A stretch of 64,000 nucleotides of DNA, from positions 310,001 through 374,000 of the forward strand of contig DASVQI010000041.1 in NCBI GenBank assembly GCA_036389255.1, in the 5' to 3' direction. This document shows, in pieces, positions 18,560-27,066 of this stretch. This DNA is from JACVRN01 sp036389255. GTDB taxonomy: Bacteria; Acidobacteriota; Blastocatellia; Pyrinomonadales; Pyrinomonadaceae. Numbering within the stretch: the stretch's first letter is position 1; the number at the start of each line of letters is the position of its first letter. The translations under genes were made by a program, and so were the position numbers. The notes beneath the pieces were generated by a model. The model had not been told where the DNA came from and made no database searches. It was given only the letters and a program-made list of their open reading frames with translations.

Positions 18560-20191
18560 TTATTGCGACCGGCCGGTGAAGGAGGCCAGCAGGACGACCA
18601 AGTCGTCCGTGAAGACGCGCCGTGCGCCCGAGCTTTCAGGGTAGTTATTGAGCAGCACGGAGAAGACAAGGCGCTCTCCGGCGGCGCTCGTCACGTAACC
18701 GGAGAGCGTGGCGACCGTCTCGATTGTGCCCGTCTTGGCTCGCGCATTATTCATGGCGGGCGTTCCCTTCATGCGTCTGGCGAGAGTGCCGTCCACGCCT
18801 GCTATCGGCAGCGCGTCGCGGAACGCACTTGCAAAGCGATGCCTGCTCATGTGCGTCAGGAGTTGGACAGTCGCGTTCGCCGTAATTAGGTCGCGCCGTG
18901 ACAAGCCTGAGCCGTCCCACATCACGACCTCGTAGGGACTCACGCCCGCTTCGGCCAAAAATTTCTTGACTACATCCACACCCGCAGCTTCGGACGTGCC
19001 TTGAAAGCCTGCGCCGCGCTCGCGCCCGAGCGTGCGCAGTATCAACTCCGCGTAGAGATTCTGGCTAGGCTTCAAAGTCTGCGCGGCTATGACGCTCATG
19101 GGCGGCGACATGCGCGAGGCAATCTCCACTCTCTGTGATGAAGGAGCGTTGCCGGGCTGGGCGAGTGATGAAGCCTGAGACGCGGGCGCGTCCACAGTCC
19201 GGGACTTTCCGGTGATAGTGACGCCGCGCTCCGCCAGCGCAGAGCGCAGCATGTAGACGAAGACGAGCGCAGGATGCGAGACAGAGACGCTGCCCGAGTA
19301 GCCGGGGTCGTCTAGCGGAAGGCTGCCCGAAACTTCTATGACGTTCTCGCCCAGCGCCCTGTAGACGGCCAGCTCTCTCTTTGCGCCGCGCGGCGCGGTC
19401 GTCGTGCGATTGTTAATCGTGACGAGCGGCGTAGGCGGCCCCGTCGTCACAAGACACGGGGAGCCCGCGCCCGCGCCCGGTTTGACGAAGAGGTCTAGAG
19501 CGTTGTTGTTGACCGACAGCGCAGAGACTTCCGCGCCGTAATACCATTGCAGGTCTGCCCAGCTCCACGCGAAGCCAAGAGGCGGCCCTGTGAAATAGCT
19601 CTCGTCTCCGACAAGGTCGCCCTCGACGCGCTTCACGCCTGCCGCAGCGATGTTGTCTGCAAGCTCTCGCACAGCCTTGAAGTAATCCCCGTTGTTGAAG
19701 GTGGCCGAGATTGACGGGTCGCCGCGCCCGTAGACGACGAGGTTTCCTTTTATGCTTCCGGTGGCGTCCGGCCTCGCGTCCGCGTAGACGGAAGTTTTGA
19801 AACGGAAGTCCGGCGTCAGGCGGTCTAAGGCCGCGGCCACCGTGAAAATCTTCATCACGGACGCGGGAAGCAGAAGCTTCTGCGCGTTCCCTTCAAAGAG
19901 CGTGCGGTTTGTGTCGAGCGAGCTTACCTTGACGGCAAACTGCGACTGCGCAAGCTCTGGCCGCCGCGCAAGCTCGCTTATACGCAACTGCAACTCTTCA
20001 AGCGTGCGCGGCGCGCCGGTCGTCGCAACTCCGGCTGCCGGGCGCGACTCAGTACCGGCGGCGGGCTGTGCGGTCGTGCGCCGCTCCCGCGTGGGCTGCG
20101 CCTCCTGCGAAAGGGCCAGAGGCGCAAAGTAAAGGTTCAGCGCAAACAGCAGCAGGAGCGCTGTCAATCTTGTTTTAGATATGAACTGCAT
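18560..20191 (-). CDS. dacB: D-alanyl-D-alanine carboxypeptidase/endopeptidase (PBP4, family S13)
   Basis: A 543-residue exported penicillin-binding protein that trims peptidoglycan cross-links in the periplasm. The signal peptide is residues 1-29 (TALLLLFALNLYFAPLALSQ). The three active-site motifs are visible: SVMK (S111, K114), SQN in SQNLYAEL, and KTG in RAKTGTIETVA near the C-terminus. The large insertion between SxxK and SxN is typical of S13 enzymes. The ATG at 20191 is preferred to an upstream in-frame TTG because it gives a clean signal peptide. An SGNH lipoprotein and LPS heptose genes precede it on the same strand. Confidence 0.92.
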   Translation of the reverse strand: MQFISKTRLTALLLLFALNLYFAPLALSQEAQPTRERRTTAQPAAGTESRPAAGVATTGAPRTLEELQLRISELARRPELAQSQFAVKVSSLDTNRTLFEGNAQKLLLPASVMKIFTVAAALDRLTPDFRFKTSVYADARPDATGSIKGNLVVYGRGDPSISATFNNGDYFKAVRELADNIAAAGVKRVEGDLVGDESYFTGPPLGFAWSWADLQWYYGAEVSALSVNNNALDLFVKPGAGAGSPCLVTTGPPTPLVTINNRTTTAPRGAKRELAVYRALGENVIEVSGSLPLDDPGYSGSVSVSHPALVFVYMLRSALAERGVTITGKSRTVDAPASQASSLAQPGNAPSSQRVEIASRMSPPMSVIAAQTLKPSQNLYAELILRTLGRERGAGFQGTSEAAGVDVVKKFLAEAGVSPYEVVMWDGSGLSRRDLITANATVQLLTHMSRHRFASAFRDALPIAGVDGTLARRMKGTPAMNNARAKTGTIETVATLSGYVTSAAGERLVFSVLLNNYPESSGARRVFTDDLVVLLASFTGRSQ

Positions 20192-20278
20192 AAGACAGGC
20201 GAAAAGCTCTTCCCTCTCTTCAGGCAAAATAACCGTCGGAGAATTTTAGCATTAAACTTTGCGGGAGAGGCTTTGAGA

Positions 20279-21460
20279 TTAGATAGTGCGCGCGTACCAA
20301 CGCCAGATTAGCTCGACCCAGCGCTCGTAACCCTGAAGCGTTGGATGCTTGCCGTCTTTGCCGCGAGGTACGTCCAATTGGTCGGAGTTGTAAAAATGTC
20401 CTGCCTGAAAATTCTCTTCTATGACGGGCAAGAGTCTTGAGCCGGGCTTCCATGCGGGCGGGCCAATCCAGTAGGCTTCTCTCCGGCCAATCTCCGCGAC
20501 CATGCTGCGAATAACGGGCACGCGTGCTTCAGCGTCCGTCACGTAAAGCTCGTTTGAGCCGAGCGCTACAAAGATGATGTCGGGCCGGTGTTGGGCTATC
20601 AAATTTCGGAGCTTGCCTGAGCCCTGCCACCAGACGATGGTGGAGCTTTGCTCAGGAGCGCTCACGAACGAGCCGCCTGCGGCCTCGACTCTTCTTTGCA
20701 GGAAAGGCGCAATCCCCTGTCCCATAGAATCGCCCACGAGCAGCACCTTTCGCCCGGCCAGCAGCAGAGGGTACGCGCCCGTGCCCGCAGACCACGCGGT
20801 AAACGAGAGCTCGTCGCCCGCTCTGCTGACAACTCCTTTGACGATTGGCCCGCGCGCCTCCGTTATCTCAAGCGAGAATCCGCCGCTCGCTTCCAGCCTC
20901 CACGGCAAAGGAGTATCAGGCGCTTTTGTCTCAAGCGAGATGTCTCTGCATCCGTCGAGCGCCATCCGAAAGCGCAGCGTGCGGTCTTCTTCCAAACTCA
21001 AATCCATGCTCTGCGGCCTGCACGCCGAATCGGGGCGGGCGCTCATTTGCGGCAGGCTGTCGAGCGGAAGACCGCGCACAACTTCTATCTCGGTCGAAGC
21101 GGTGTATTTGTCCCACACGCTCGTCACAGTGATGCGTCCGGGCTTGAGAGCCGTCAGAGTTCCGTCAGCGTTGATGGAAGCGAGCGAGGCGTCCGAGACA
21201 GTCCAGCGCGCAAGCACCGGAGCGCGCAATATGTTGCCGAGCGACGCCGCCTGCGCGCTCATGGTAGAGCCTGCTGATTCTCGGTACTCTTCGTAGGCCG
21301 TGAGGCGAACGCTGCGGCCTGCGGCTACGTGCGTGACGTTGCGCGCAATGCCCAAGCCCAGAGTCTCTCGCACGCTGCGGCCACTGCACGCGCCGTGCAG
21401 TAGCAGCACGGCCAGAAGCAGGCACGAGCCAAGGACGAGTTGGGGGTGACTCGTTTTCAT
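20279..21460 (-). CDS. SGNH/GDSL-hydrolase lipoprotein with Ig-like domain
   Basis: A 393-residue predicted lipoprotein: signal peptide with lipobox LLHGAC, Cys at about 25. Residues 45-130 look like a bacterial Ig-like (BIG2) domain (SLASINADGTLTALKPGRITVTS). Residues 240-393 are an SGNH hydrolase: block I LLVGDSMGQGI (nucleophile Ser), block III FVALGSNELY, and block V KHPTLQGY (catalytic His). Such enzymes deacetylate or de-esterify envelope glycans or lipids. It lies between the PBP4-type peptidase and heptose genes, which suggests an envelope substrate, but none can be named. Confidence 0.82.
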   Translation of the reverse strand: MKTSHPQLVLGSCLLLAVLLLHGACSGRSVRETLGLGIARNVTHVAAGRSVRLTAYEEYRESAGSTMSAQAASLGNILRAPVLARWTVSDASLASINADGTLTALKPGRITVTSVWDKYTASTEIEVVRGLPLDSLPQMSARPDSACRPQSMDLSLEEDRTLRFRMALDGCRDISLETKAPDTPLPWRLEASGGFSLEITEARGPIVKGVVSRAGDELSFTAWSAGTGAYPLLLAGRKVLLVGDSMGQGIAPFLQRRVEAAGGSFVSAPEQSSTIVWWQGSGKLRNLIAQHRPDIIFVALGSNELYVTDAEARVPVIRSMVAEIGRREAYWIGPPAWKPGSRLLPVIEENFQAGHFYNSDQLDVPRGKDGKHPTLQGYERWVELIWRWYARTI

Positions 21461-21482
21461 CTTCTATCCCTGTTTATAGACC

Positions 21483-22487
21483 TCAGAAGTCTTTGAGAGA
21501 GGCTCTGAGTTCCTCCGTGCTGGCTGTCGCCGTGCCGACTTTGGCCACAACGATTCCTGCGGCGTGATTGGCTATGACGGCAGCTTCCAGCATGGTCGCG
21601 CCGGAAGCTAGGCTGGCGGCGAGCGTCGCTATGACGGTATCGCCCGCGCCGGTTACATCATAAACCTCTCGGGCCGCAGTCTCAACGTAGACGGGCTCGC
21701 CCTCCTTTTCCAGAAGCATCATGCCGCGCTCGCCGCGAGTGATAAGGACGGACTCACAACCCAAGCGCTCGCGTATCCTTTGCGCCGCGAGCTTTAATCC
21801 CGCGTCCGTGTGGTCTTCGGAATTTGTCAGCCTGAGCGCTTCGTGGTGATTCGGCGTGACGAGCGTGGCCGGGCGATAGAAGTCGAAGTTGCGAATCTTA
21901 GGGTCAATAAGCACAGGCACGCCACGCTTCACGGCGAAGGGAAGAATCTCCGCCAGTATGCTAGGCGTAATAGCTCCCTTGTCGTAATCGGAGATGACGA
22001 AAGCGCTCGCGTCCACAATCGCTTCTCTCAAAATTGCTATGAGACGCGCTTCGACTTCACCGTGGACGGGAGAGCGCGCCTCTCTGTCTGCGCGCACGAT
22101 TGCCTGATTGTGGCCGTGACTGTGCGCTATGATGCGCGTCTTCAAAGTAGTAGGGCGCGAGCGGTCAATCACGAGGTCGTCGCCGACATCCACTCCGGCC
22201 TCACGAATCTCTGCGCGAAGCCGCTCGCCCGCACGATCGTCTCCTGTGACGCCTATGACGCGCGCCCTCGCGCCGAGGCTCACTAGGTTCGCCAGCACGT
22301 TTGCCGCGCCTCCCAGATGCACGGACTCGCGCTGTATGTCCACGACAGGCACGGGCGCTTCCGGCGAGATGCGCGTGGCCTCGCCCCACACGAACTCATC
22401 CAGCATCACGTCGCCAAAGACAACGACGCCGCGCTCACTCATCTTCCCAAGAAGCTCTGCGGCCCTCTGCTGCGTTATCTGAATCAT
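21483..22487 (-). CDS. rfaE1: D-glycero-beta-D-manno-heptose-7-phosphate kinase (RfaE/HldE domain 1)
   Basis: A 334-residue PfkB/ribokinase-family sugar kinase. It has GDVMLDEFVWGEATRISPEAP and HLGGAANVLANLVSLGA near the N-terminus, an ADP-heptose-type middle (LIDPKIRNFDFYRPA, then TPNHHEA), and the PfkB end signature VYDVTGAGDTVIATLAA. This is the kinase half of the bifunctional HldE; the adenylyltransferase half is absent, so it must be a separate gene elsewhere. The product feeds ADP-heptose for LPS inner core, consistent with the GT9 heptosyltransferase just upstream on the same strand. Confidence 0.9.
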   Translation of the reverse strand: MIQITQQRAAELLGKMSERGVVVFGDVMLDEFVWGEATRISPEAPVPVVDIQRESVHLGGAANVLANLVSLGARARVIGVTGDDRAGERLRAEIREAGVDVGDDLVIDRSRPTTLKTRIIAHSHGHNQAIVRADREARSPVHGEVEARLIAILREAIVDASAFVISDYDKGAITPSILAEILPFAVKRGVPVLIDPKIRNFDFYRPATLVTPNHHEALRLTNSEDHTDAGLKLAAQRIRERLGCESVLITRGERGMMLLEKEGEPVYVETAAREVYDVTGAGDTVIATLAASLASGATMLEAAVIANHAAGIVVAKVGTATASTEELRASLKDF

Positions 22488-22494
22488 AAGCTGG

Positions 22495-22558
22495 CAGTTT
22501 TCAGTTTTCAGTTAAAAGCGCCCAGACTTCCGCTGAAAACTCAAAACTGAAAACTTTT
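22495..22558. repeat. Word-repeat palindrome, CAGTTTTCAGTTTTCAG type
   Basis: Left arm CAGTTTTCAGTTTTCAG (from 22495) and right arm CTGAAAACTCAAAACTGAAA (22533 onward to 22558) are inverse word repeats. The GT9 gene reads into the right arm, which supplies its last residues and TGA stop. Confidence 0.8.
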
Positions 22559-23689
22559 CCCCGTTACTCTTTCGATTGACTGTAAGACCGTTTCGACCGT
22601 GACGCGGCGAATGCATTCCGGCTGCCGGAACTCTGCGCAACCGTAGCCGGGGCAGGGCTGGCAGGGCAACTCTTCGCGCACGGCCTCTGATAAAGGATTT
22701 GCCCACGGCCGCCAGTGCTCTATGTTCGAAGAGCCGAAGATGACGACCGACGGCGTGCGTACGGCAGATGCTATGTGCGCTATGCCGCTATCGTTTCCGA
22801 CGAAGAGAGCCGAGCGGGCGGCGAGCGCGGTTACTTCCGGCAGCTTCAGGTCTGTGAAGGACACGATGCGGGCCGCCGAGGTTTTAGTCAAAGCGTTGAT
22901 GGTTGATGCTTCACCGGGCGCGGCGACGGCTACTACGCTGACTTTGCGCGCGGCAAGAGCTTCGGCCACCCGCGCAAAGTTTTCAGTCGCCCACCGCTTC
23001 GTCTCGAACGCGGCCGCCGGATGAAAGAGCGCGACCCTTTCATTCTCATCAATCCCTTCGGCGCGCAGTCTCTCCGCGATGCTCCCGGCTGCTACGGTCG
23101 TCACGGCGAGCCGCGTCTGCGGGCGGTCGCTCACGGGCACGCCGGTCCAGCCCGGAAGCGCAAGCTGCTGCTCAACGGAATGCGTCGCGGCCTTTCCCCA
23201 AAGCTTGTTGGCGGGCGGCGCTGCGTGGTTATAAAGGCGGCTGTAGCGGTAGCTGTCGTACCCTACGCGGTGGCGAGCGCCGGAAGCTCGCATCAAGAGA
23301 GTCGAGGTCGTCCCGCCGTGAAGATTAAAGGCCACGTCGTATCGAGCCCCTCGCAGCTCTTTCGCCACGCGCGCGCGCGCAGCAATGCTCCCTCGCTCCA
23401 CAGTGATAACGCGGCTGACTTCCGTAAAGCCTTCAAGGATGGGCGCGACCCAGTCCTCCAGCAATATGTCTATCTCTGCTTCGGGCAGGAAACGGCGCAG
23501 GGCGTGAAGGGCGGGCGTAGCGAGGACGGTATCGCCTATGGAGCGAAGGCGCACGACCAGCACCTTGCGAACCTCCCGCCACGGGATGCGCGCAGGCGCG
23601 AGCGGCTGCGGCTCCGTGACGGGTGCTTCATCGCCGCCGCCTCTCGCCTCTGACTTCAACGGCCTTTCAATTATCTCACTCACGCTCAT
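22541..23689 (-). CDS. Glycosyltransferase family 9 (ADP-heptose:LPS heptosyltransferase)
   Basis: A 382-residue GT-B enzyme of family GT9. The N-terminal domain starts VRKVLVVRLRSIGDTVLATPALHALR, the standard heptosyltransferase opening. The C-terminal domain has ALFHPAAAFETKRWATENFARV and LFVGNDSGIAHIASA, the ADP-heptose-binding region, then PCQPC and CIRRVTVETVL. An unusual polar N-terminal lead of about 35 residues precedes the fold. It should add heptose to the LPS core on the cytoplasmic face of the inner membrane. The last residues, GKSFQF, come from a palindromic repeat arm. Confidence 0.9.
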   Translation of the reverse strand: MSVSEIIERPLKSEARGGGDEAPVTEPQPLAPARIPWREVRKVLVVRLRSIGDTVLATPALHALRRFLPEAEIDILLEDWVAPILEGFTEVSRVITVERGSIAARARVAKELRGARYDVAFNLHGGTTSTLLMRASGARHRVGYDSYRYSRLYNHAAPPANKLWGKAATHSVEQQLALPGWTGVPVSDRPQTRLAVTTVAAGSIAERLRAEGIDENERVALFHPAAAFETKRWATENFARVAEALAARKVSVVAVAAPGEASTINALTKTSAARIVSFTDLKLPEVTALAARSALFVGNDSGIAHIASAVRTPSVVIFGSSNIEHWRPWANPLSEAVREELPCQPCPGYGCAEFRQPECIRRVTVETVLQSIERVTGKSFQF

Positions 23690-23734
23690 GAAAGAGTCTG
23701 AAGTCCGCGCTTCTCAGGTTAAAGATTCTTGCTT

Positions 23735-24007
23735 TTAACTTTGAACTTGAGAGTTCGGGCCTGGGACTATCGAATAAATGTGGCCGCAGTCGGGGCATTT
23801 CAGGCTATCGCCTTCGACCTGCATCATGGCCGTGGCCTTGCACGACGGGCATTCTTCGACTATCAGCATAGAAGGAATGCCGTCCTGAATCGGATAGCCG
23901 CGCCCGCAATTCTGACAGACCAGAGCGCTTGAATCTTCCTTCAACTCGACTCTGGCGCGGCACGCGGGGCAAATCAGAATCTCCAACAAATCCTGGCTAA
24001 TGGGCAT
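23735..24007 (-). CDS. Trm112-like protein with two zinc ribbons
   Basis: A 90-residue protein. The first half, LLEILICPACRARVELK to CQNCGRGYPIQDGIPSML, is a Trm112/UPF0434 domain. The second half adds another pair, CPSC and CPDC in ECPSCKATAMMQVEGDSLKC, ending in a polar tail. Four CxxC knuckles could bind two zinc ions. Trm112 proteins stabilise methyltransferases in eukaryotes and archaea; the bacterial role is unclear. The extra ribbon is unusual against the common 60-residue form. It lies upstream of the GT9 gene on the same strand. Confidence 0.8.
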   Translation of the reverse strand: MPISQDLLEILICPACRARVELKEDSSALVCQNCGRGYPIQDGIPSMLIVEECPSCKATAMMQVEGDSLKCPDCGHIYSIVPGPNSQVQS

Positions 24008-24112
24008 CTCTCAACCTCTGGAAGGAATTTCAACCTACTCGAAAAGACCCTTTGAGCTTAACAGCTTCTCAAACGCACGGGCAAGCAAGCTCAACTTGTG
24101 ATGAGGGTCGAA

Positions 24113-24141
24113 GTGACAACTGGGCCATTACAGGGTAGAAT
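24113..24141 (+). promoter_or_regulatory. Sigma70-type promoter of the dapF-like operon
   Basis: GTGACA (24113-24118), a 17-nt spacer and TAGAAT (24136-24141), five of six matches in each box. The leader of about 50 nt contains GCTCGTCAC, a fragment resembling the right arm of the GTGACGAG palindromes, followed by TTTTTTG and the ATG at 24198. Confidence 0.55.
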
Positions 24142-24197
24142 CCTCTCTTTGTCCGTGGCTCGCCACGAGTCACCTATAGCTCGTCACTCTTTTTTGA

Positions 24198-25061
24198 ATG
24201 CGTTTCATAAAATTTCAGGGCTTCGGCAACGACTACATAATCTTTGAGGCGGGCGAGGTGGCCCGCGTAGAGTCTTTGAATAATCTGGCGCGCGCCATCT
24301 GCGACCGCCACTACGGCGCGGGCGCTGACGGAATTGTCATCATCAGTCCTTCGGAAGATAAAGCGAGCGCGGATTTCGACGCGCGCATCTTCAACGCGGA
24401 CGGAAGCGAGGCGGGTCTTTCAGGCAACGGCACGCGCTGCGCCGTTGCCTTTCTCTATCACGAGGGGCTTTGGGACAAAGAGGCTTTGCGGCTTTCCACG
24501 CGCTCGGGCGTGAAGCTCTACCGGCTGAGGGAAGAGCTGGGTCGCGGCCATTACTGGTTCGAGTCGGAGTTGGGGAAGCCTCGCTTCGATTCCGCCAGCA
24601 TCCCCATGTTGACGGACGAGCCGCAAGAGCGCGTTATGGATTACCCGCTCGTGGTGGAAGGCGAGAGATTCCCGGTCACGGCTTTGCATATGGGAAATCC
24701 GAACTGCTCCATCTTCGTGGAAGATTTCGGGCAGGTGGACTGGCGACGAGTGGGCCGATTGCTTGAAAGCCATGCGCAATTTCCCGAAAGGACGAACGTC
24801 GAGTTCGTGCGCGTGAAAGACCGCGCTAATATAGAACTGCGTATATGGGAGCGCGGCGTCGGCGCGACGGAATCCTCCGGGACATGCTCGTGCGCGGCGG
24901 TCGTCGCGTCCGTGATAAAAGGGTTGACGGAGCGTAGAGTGACAGCGTGGATGGAAGGCGGACACGCAGAGATTCTCTGGCGCGAAGATGATGAAGTGGT
25001 GCTGACAGGACGCGCCGACATAGTCTACAGTGGCGAGTGGCCACAGGAATCCGCAGGTTGA
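24198..25061 (+). CDS. dapF: Diaminopimelate epimerase homologue lacking both catalytic cysteines
   Basis: A 287-residue protein of the DapF fold along its whole length: FQGFGNDYIIFE at the N-terminus, FNADGSEAG, TALHMGNPNCSIFVEDF, and IWERGVGAT. DapF uses two cysteines as acid and base, in CGNGxRC and ACGTG contexts. Here the first is LSGNGTRC (Ser75) and the second is SSGTCSC (Ser227), both clear in the nucleotide sequence. It may be a weakly active epimerase, act on another substrate, or be catalytically dead. It is followed 12 nt later by a PQQ-propeller lipoprotein gene. Family is certain, activity is not. Confidence 0.85.
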   Translation: MRFIKFQGFGNDYIIFEAGEVARVESLNNLARAICDRHYGAGADGIVIISPSEDKASADFDARIFNADGSEAGLSGNGTRCAVAFLYHEGLWDKEALRLSTRSGVKLYRLREELGRGHYWFESELGKPRFDSASIPMLTDEPQERVMDYPLVVEGERFPVTALHMGNPNCSIFVEDFGQVDWRRVGRLLESHAQFPERTNVEFVRVKDRANIELRIWERGVGATESSGTCSCAAVVASVIKGLTERRVTAWMEGGHAEILWREDDEVVLTGRADIVYSGEWPQESAG

Positions 25062-25073
25062 GTTGTTCCCCTT

Positions 25074-26369
25074 ATGAAGTATTGCCCCGAAAAATCAGGT
25101 TCAAAACTAAGCTTGAAAACATCTGCACTTAAATTCATTCTTCCGGCGCTGCTGCTGGCGCTCTCGCTGCTGTCGTTGAGCGGTTGCGGACGCGACGCGA
25201 GCGGCGTCCCCAGCACGGAGAGCCGTGACAGCGCTGCTGCGGCTGCCAAGACCGTCAGCGTGCCTACGGTCGTGCCTACGTGGCTGGGAAACCCTGCGCG
25301 GGCCTTTTACGGCACAGGCCCTTGGCCCGATAAGCCTCTCGGAGTCGTCTGGGAATTCAAGACCAAAACGACGACGGGGCGGCTTCACGATGACCCTTGG
25401 GGCGGGACTAGCTGGCCGGGACAGCCTTCCGTCACGGAGGAGAGGGTCTATTTCGGCTCTGCGGACGGCAACCTCTATTGCCTGAGCACTCGTGACGGGA
25501 GCGTCATCTGGAGCTACAAGACGGAAGACAGCCTGAAGTCCACGCCTACAATCTCCGGCGACAGAATCATTGCGAGCGGCCTAGACCATAACATCTATTG
25601 CTTCGACGCCAAGACGGGCCGCCTCATCTGGAAATACAAGACGGGCTTCGAGGTGGACGGCGCGTCTTCCGTCATAGACGGTCGCGTCTATTTCGGCAGC
25701 GAAGACGGCTTCTACTACTGCTTGAGCTTCGAGGACGGCTCGCTCATCTATAAGACGGAGCGGCTCGGCTCTATGGAAGGAAGCTCGACCATCATAGACG
25801 GCCGCATCTACGTAGGCACGGAAGGCGGCGACCTGTTCTGCCTGAGCTTGGCGGACGGAAAAACAATCTGGAAGGCGCGCATAGGCGCTGATTCGGATTC
25901 GACGCCTGCGGTCGCGAACGGCTTTGTCTACACGGCCGCCGAGGACGGGCAGGTCTACTGCTTCAGGCAGTCGAACGGAGAGCTGGTCTGGAAGTTCAGG
26001 GCCGAGGGCGGCCTGAGCAAGAATTACAAGGAGCGTAGCGGCTTCTGGGCGAGCCCCATTGTCTCGAACGGTCGCGTCTACATAGGCTCAAACAACGGCT
26101 TCATGTACGCTCTGGCGGCCAGCGACGGCAAAGTCGTCTGGCAGCAGATGGTTCGCGCTCCCATCTGGGCCACAGCGCCTCTGGTTGACGGTCGGCTGGT
26201 CTTCGGAGACAAGTCGGGCTGGATGTACATGCTTTCGGCCGAGACGGGCGAGCGGCTCTGGGAACTGAAGATAGGCGACAACATCAACTCCACAGCCGCC
26301 ATCCTTCAGGGCCGCATCTACATAGGAGCCTTCAACGGCAAGCTCTATTGTCTGGGCGCGAGTTCATAA
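25074..26369 (+). CDS. PQQ-like beta-propeller lipoprotein
   Basis: A 431-residue predicted lipoprotein: basic N-terminus, hydrophobic stretch and lipobox LSGC. The remainder is a propeller of repeated blades of about 40 residues with the pattern GRVYFGSxDGxxYCL...DGxxIWxYK, for example VYFGSADGNLYCLSTRDGSV and IYIGAFNGKLYCLGAS. Each blade carries a conserved Cys in YCL, unusual for BamB-type proteins. Enzymatic PQQ ligands are not evident, so a BamB-like scaffolding or sensing role in the envelope is more likely. It is the middle gene between dapF-like and amidotransferase genes. Confidence 0.85.
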   Translation: MKYCPEKSGSKLSLKTSALKFILPALLLALSLLSLSGCGRDASGVPSTESRDSAAAAAKTVSVPTVVPTWLGNPARAFYGTGPWPDKPLGVVWEFKTKTTTGRLHDDPWGGTSWPGQPSVTEERVYFGSADGNLYCLSTRDGSVIWSYKTEDSLKSTPTISGDRIIASGLDHNIYCFDAKTGRLIWKYKTGFEVDGASSVIDGRVYFGSEDGFYYCLSFEDGSLIYKTERLGSMEGSSTIIDGRIYVGTEGGDLFCLSLADGKTIWKARIGADSDSTPAVANGFVYTAAEDGQVYCFRQSNGELVWKFRAEGGLSKNYKERSGFWASPIVSNGRVYIGSNNGFMYALAASDGKVVWQQMVRAPIWATAPLVDGRLVFGDKSGWMYMLSAETGERLWELKIGDNINSTAAILQGRIYIGAFNGKLYCLGASS

Positions 26370-26374
26370 GTGAG

Positions 26375-26998
26375 ATGATTTACCTCGTTGACAATACGAT
26401 TGACGGTCAGGGCTTGAGCCCGCGCGAGATTCAGGACGCGCTCTCGCGTCTCTGCCCCGAGACGCCCGTGGTGAGAGAGCGCTACACGACAGTCTCTCTC
26501 AAGCGGCTTGAAGAATTAAAGCCCACGCACATCATCCTGAGCGGCCAGAGCCACCCGTGGGAGAACTACACGGCCGAATCTCTGGCCGGAGTCTTTGACG
26601 TGATTCGACACGCGCGCCAGCCTACTTTGGGAATTTGCGGCGGCCATCAGCAGATAGCCCTCTGCTACGGTGCGCGCGTAGATGTGATGAAGAGGCTTGA
26701 GCCCGGAACGACGGGCTACGAAGGCTGCCTGCGCGAGCGCGGCTTCTTCGACGTGGAGACTGACGGCGATACTATCTTCAAAGGATTGCCGCACAGGTTC
26801 TCCGTCTGGCATTCACACTTTGACGAAGTCAAGGAGCTGCCCGCAGGCTTTCGCCGCACGGCCGCAAATGAAACCTGCGCCCTTCAAGCCATGCAGCACA
26901 CGGAACGGCCTCTCTTCAGCGTGCAATTTCATCCCGAGCTCTTCGATGAAGAGCACCCGCACGGCAAACGTGTTCTGGAGAATTTCCTGAGCCTCTGA
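26375..26998 (+). CDS. Class I glutamine amidotransferase-like protein
   Basis: A 207-residue stand-alone GATase of the GuaA/CarA-like triad type: Cys in TLGICGGHQQIAL (C88), and His/Glu in VQFHPELFDEEHPHG. It has ILSGQSHPW in place of the usual SGGP loop. No synthetase domain is attached. It starts 5 nt after the lipoprotein stop, so the three-gene unit is one operon. The ammonia acceptor is unknown. Activity as a gamma-glutamyl hydrolase is possible. A very strong hairpin follows the stop directly. Confidence 0.83.
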   Translation: MIYLVDNTIDGQGLSPREIQDALSRLCPETPVVRERYTTVSLKRLEELKPTHIILSGQSHPWENYTAESLAGVFDVIRHARQPTLGICGGHQQIALCYGARVDVMKRLEPGTTGYEGCLRERGFFDVETDGDTIFKGLPHRFSVWHSHFDEVKELPAGFRRTAANETCALQAMQHTERPLFSVQFHPELFDEEHPHGKRVLENFLSL

Positions 26999-27052
26999 GT
27001 TACCAGCATAAAAGCCCCTCCGTGGAGGGGCTTTTATGCTGGTAACTTTTTT
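26999..27052. terminator. 22-bp perfect-stem terminator
   Basis: Arms 26999-27020 and 27025-27046 are exact inverse copies around a 4-nt loop, with core AAGCCCCTC/GAGGGGCTT, followed by TTTTTT. It begins right after the amidotransferase stop and serves the convergent peroxiredoxin gene as well. Confidence 0.93.
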
Positions 27053-27066
27053 CGTCTCTTCCTGAT

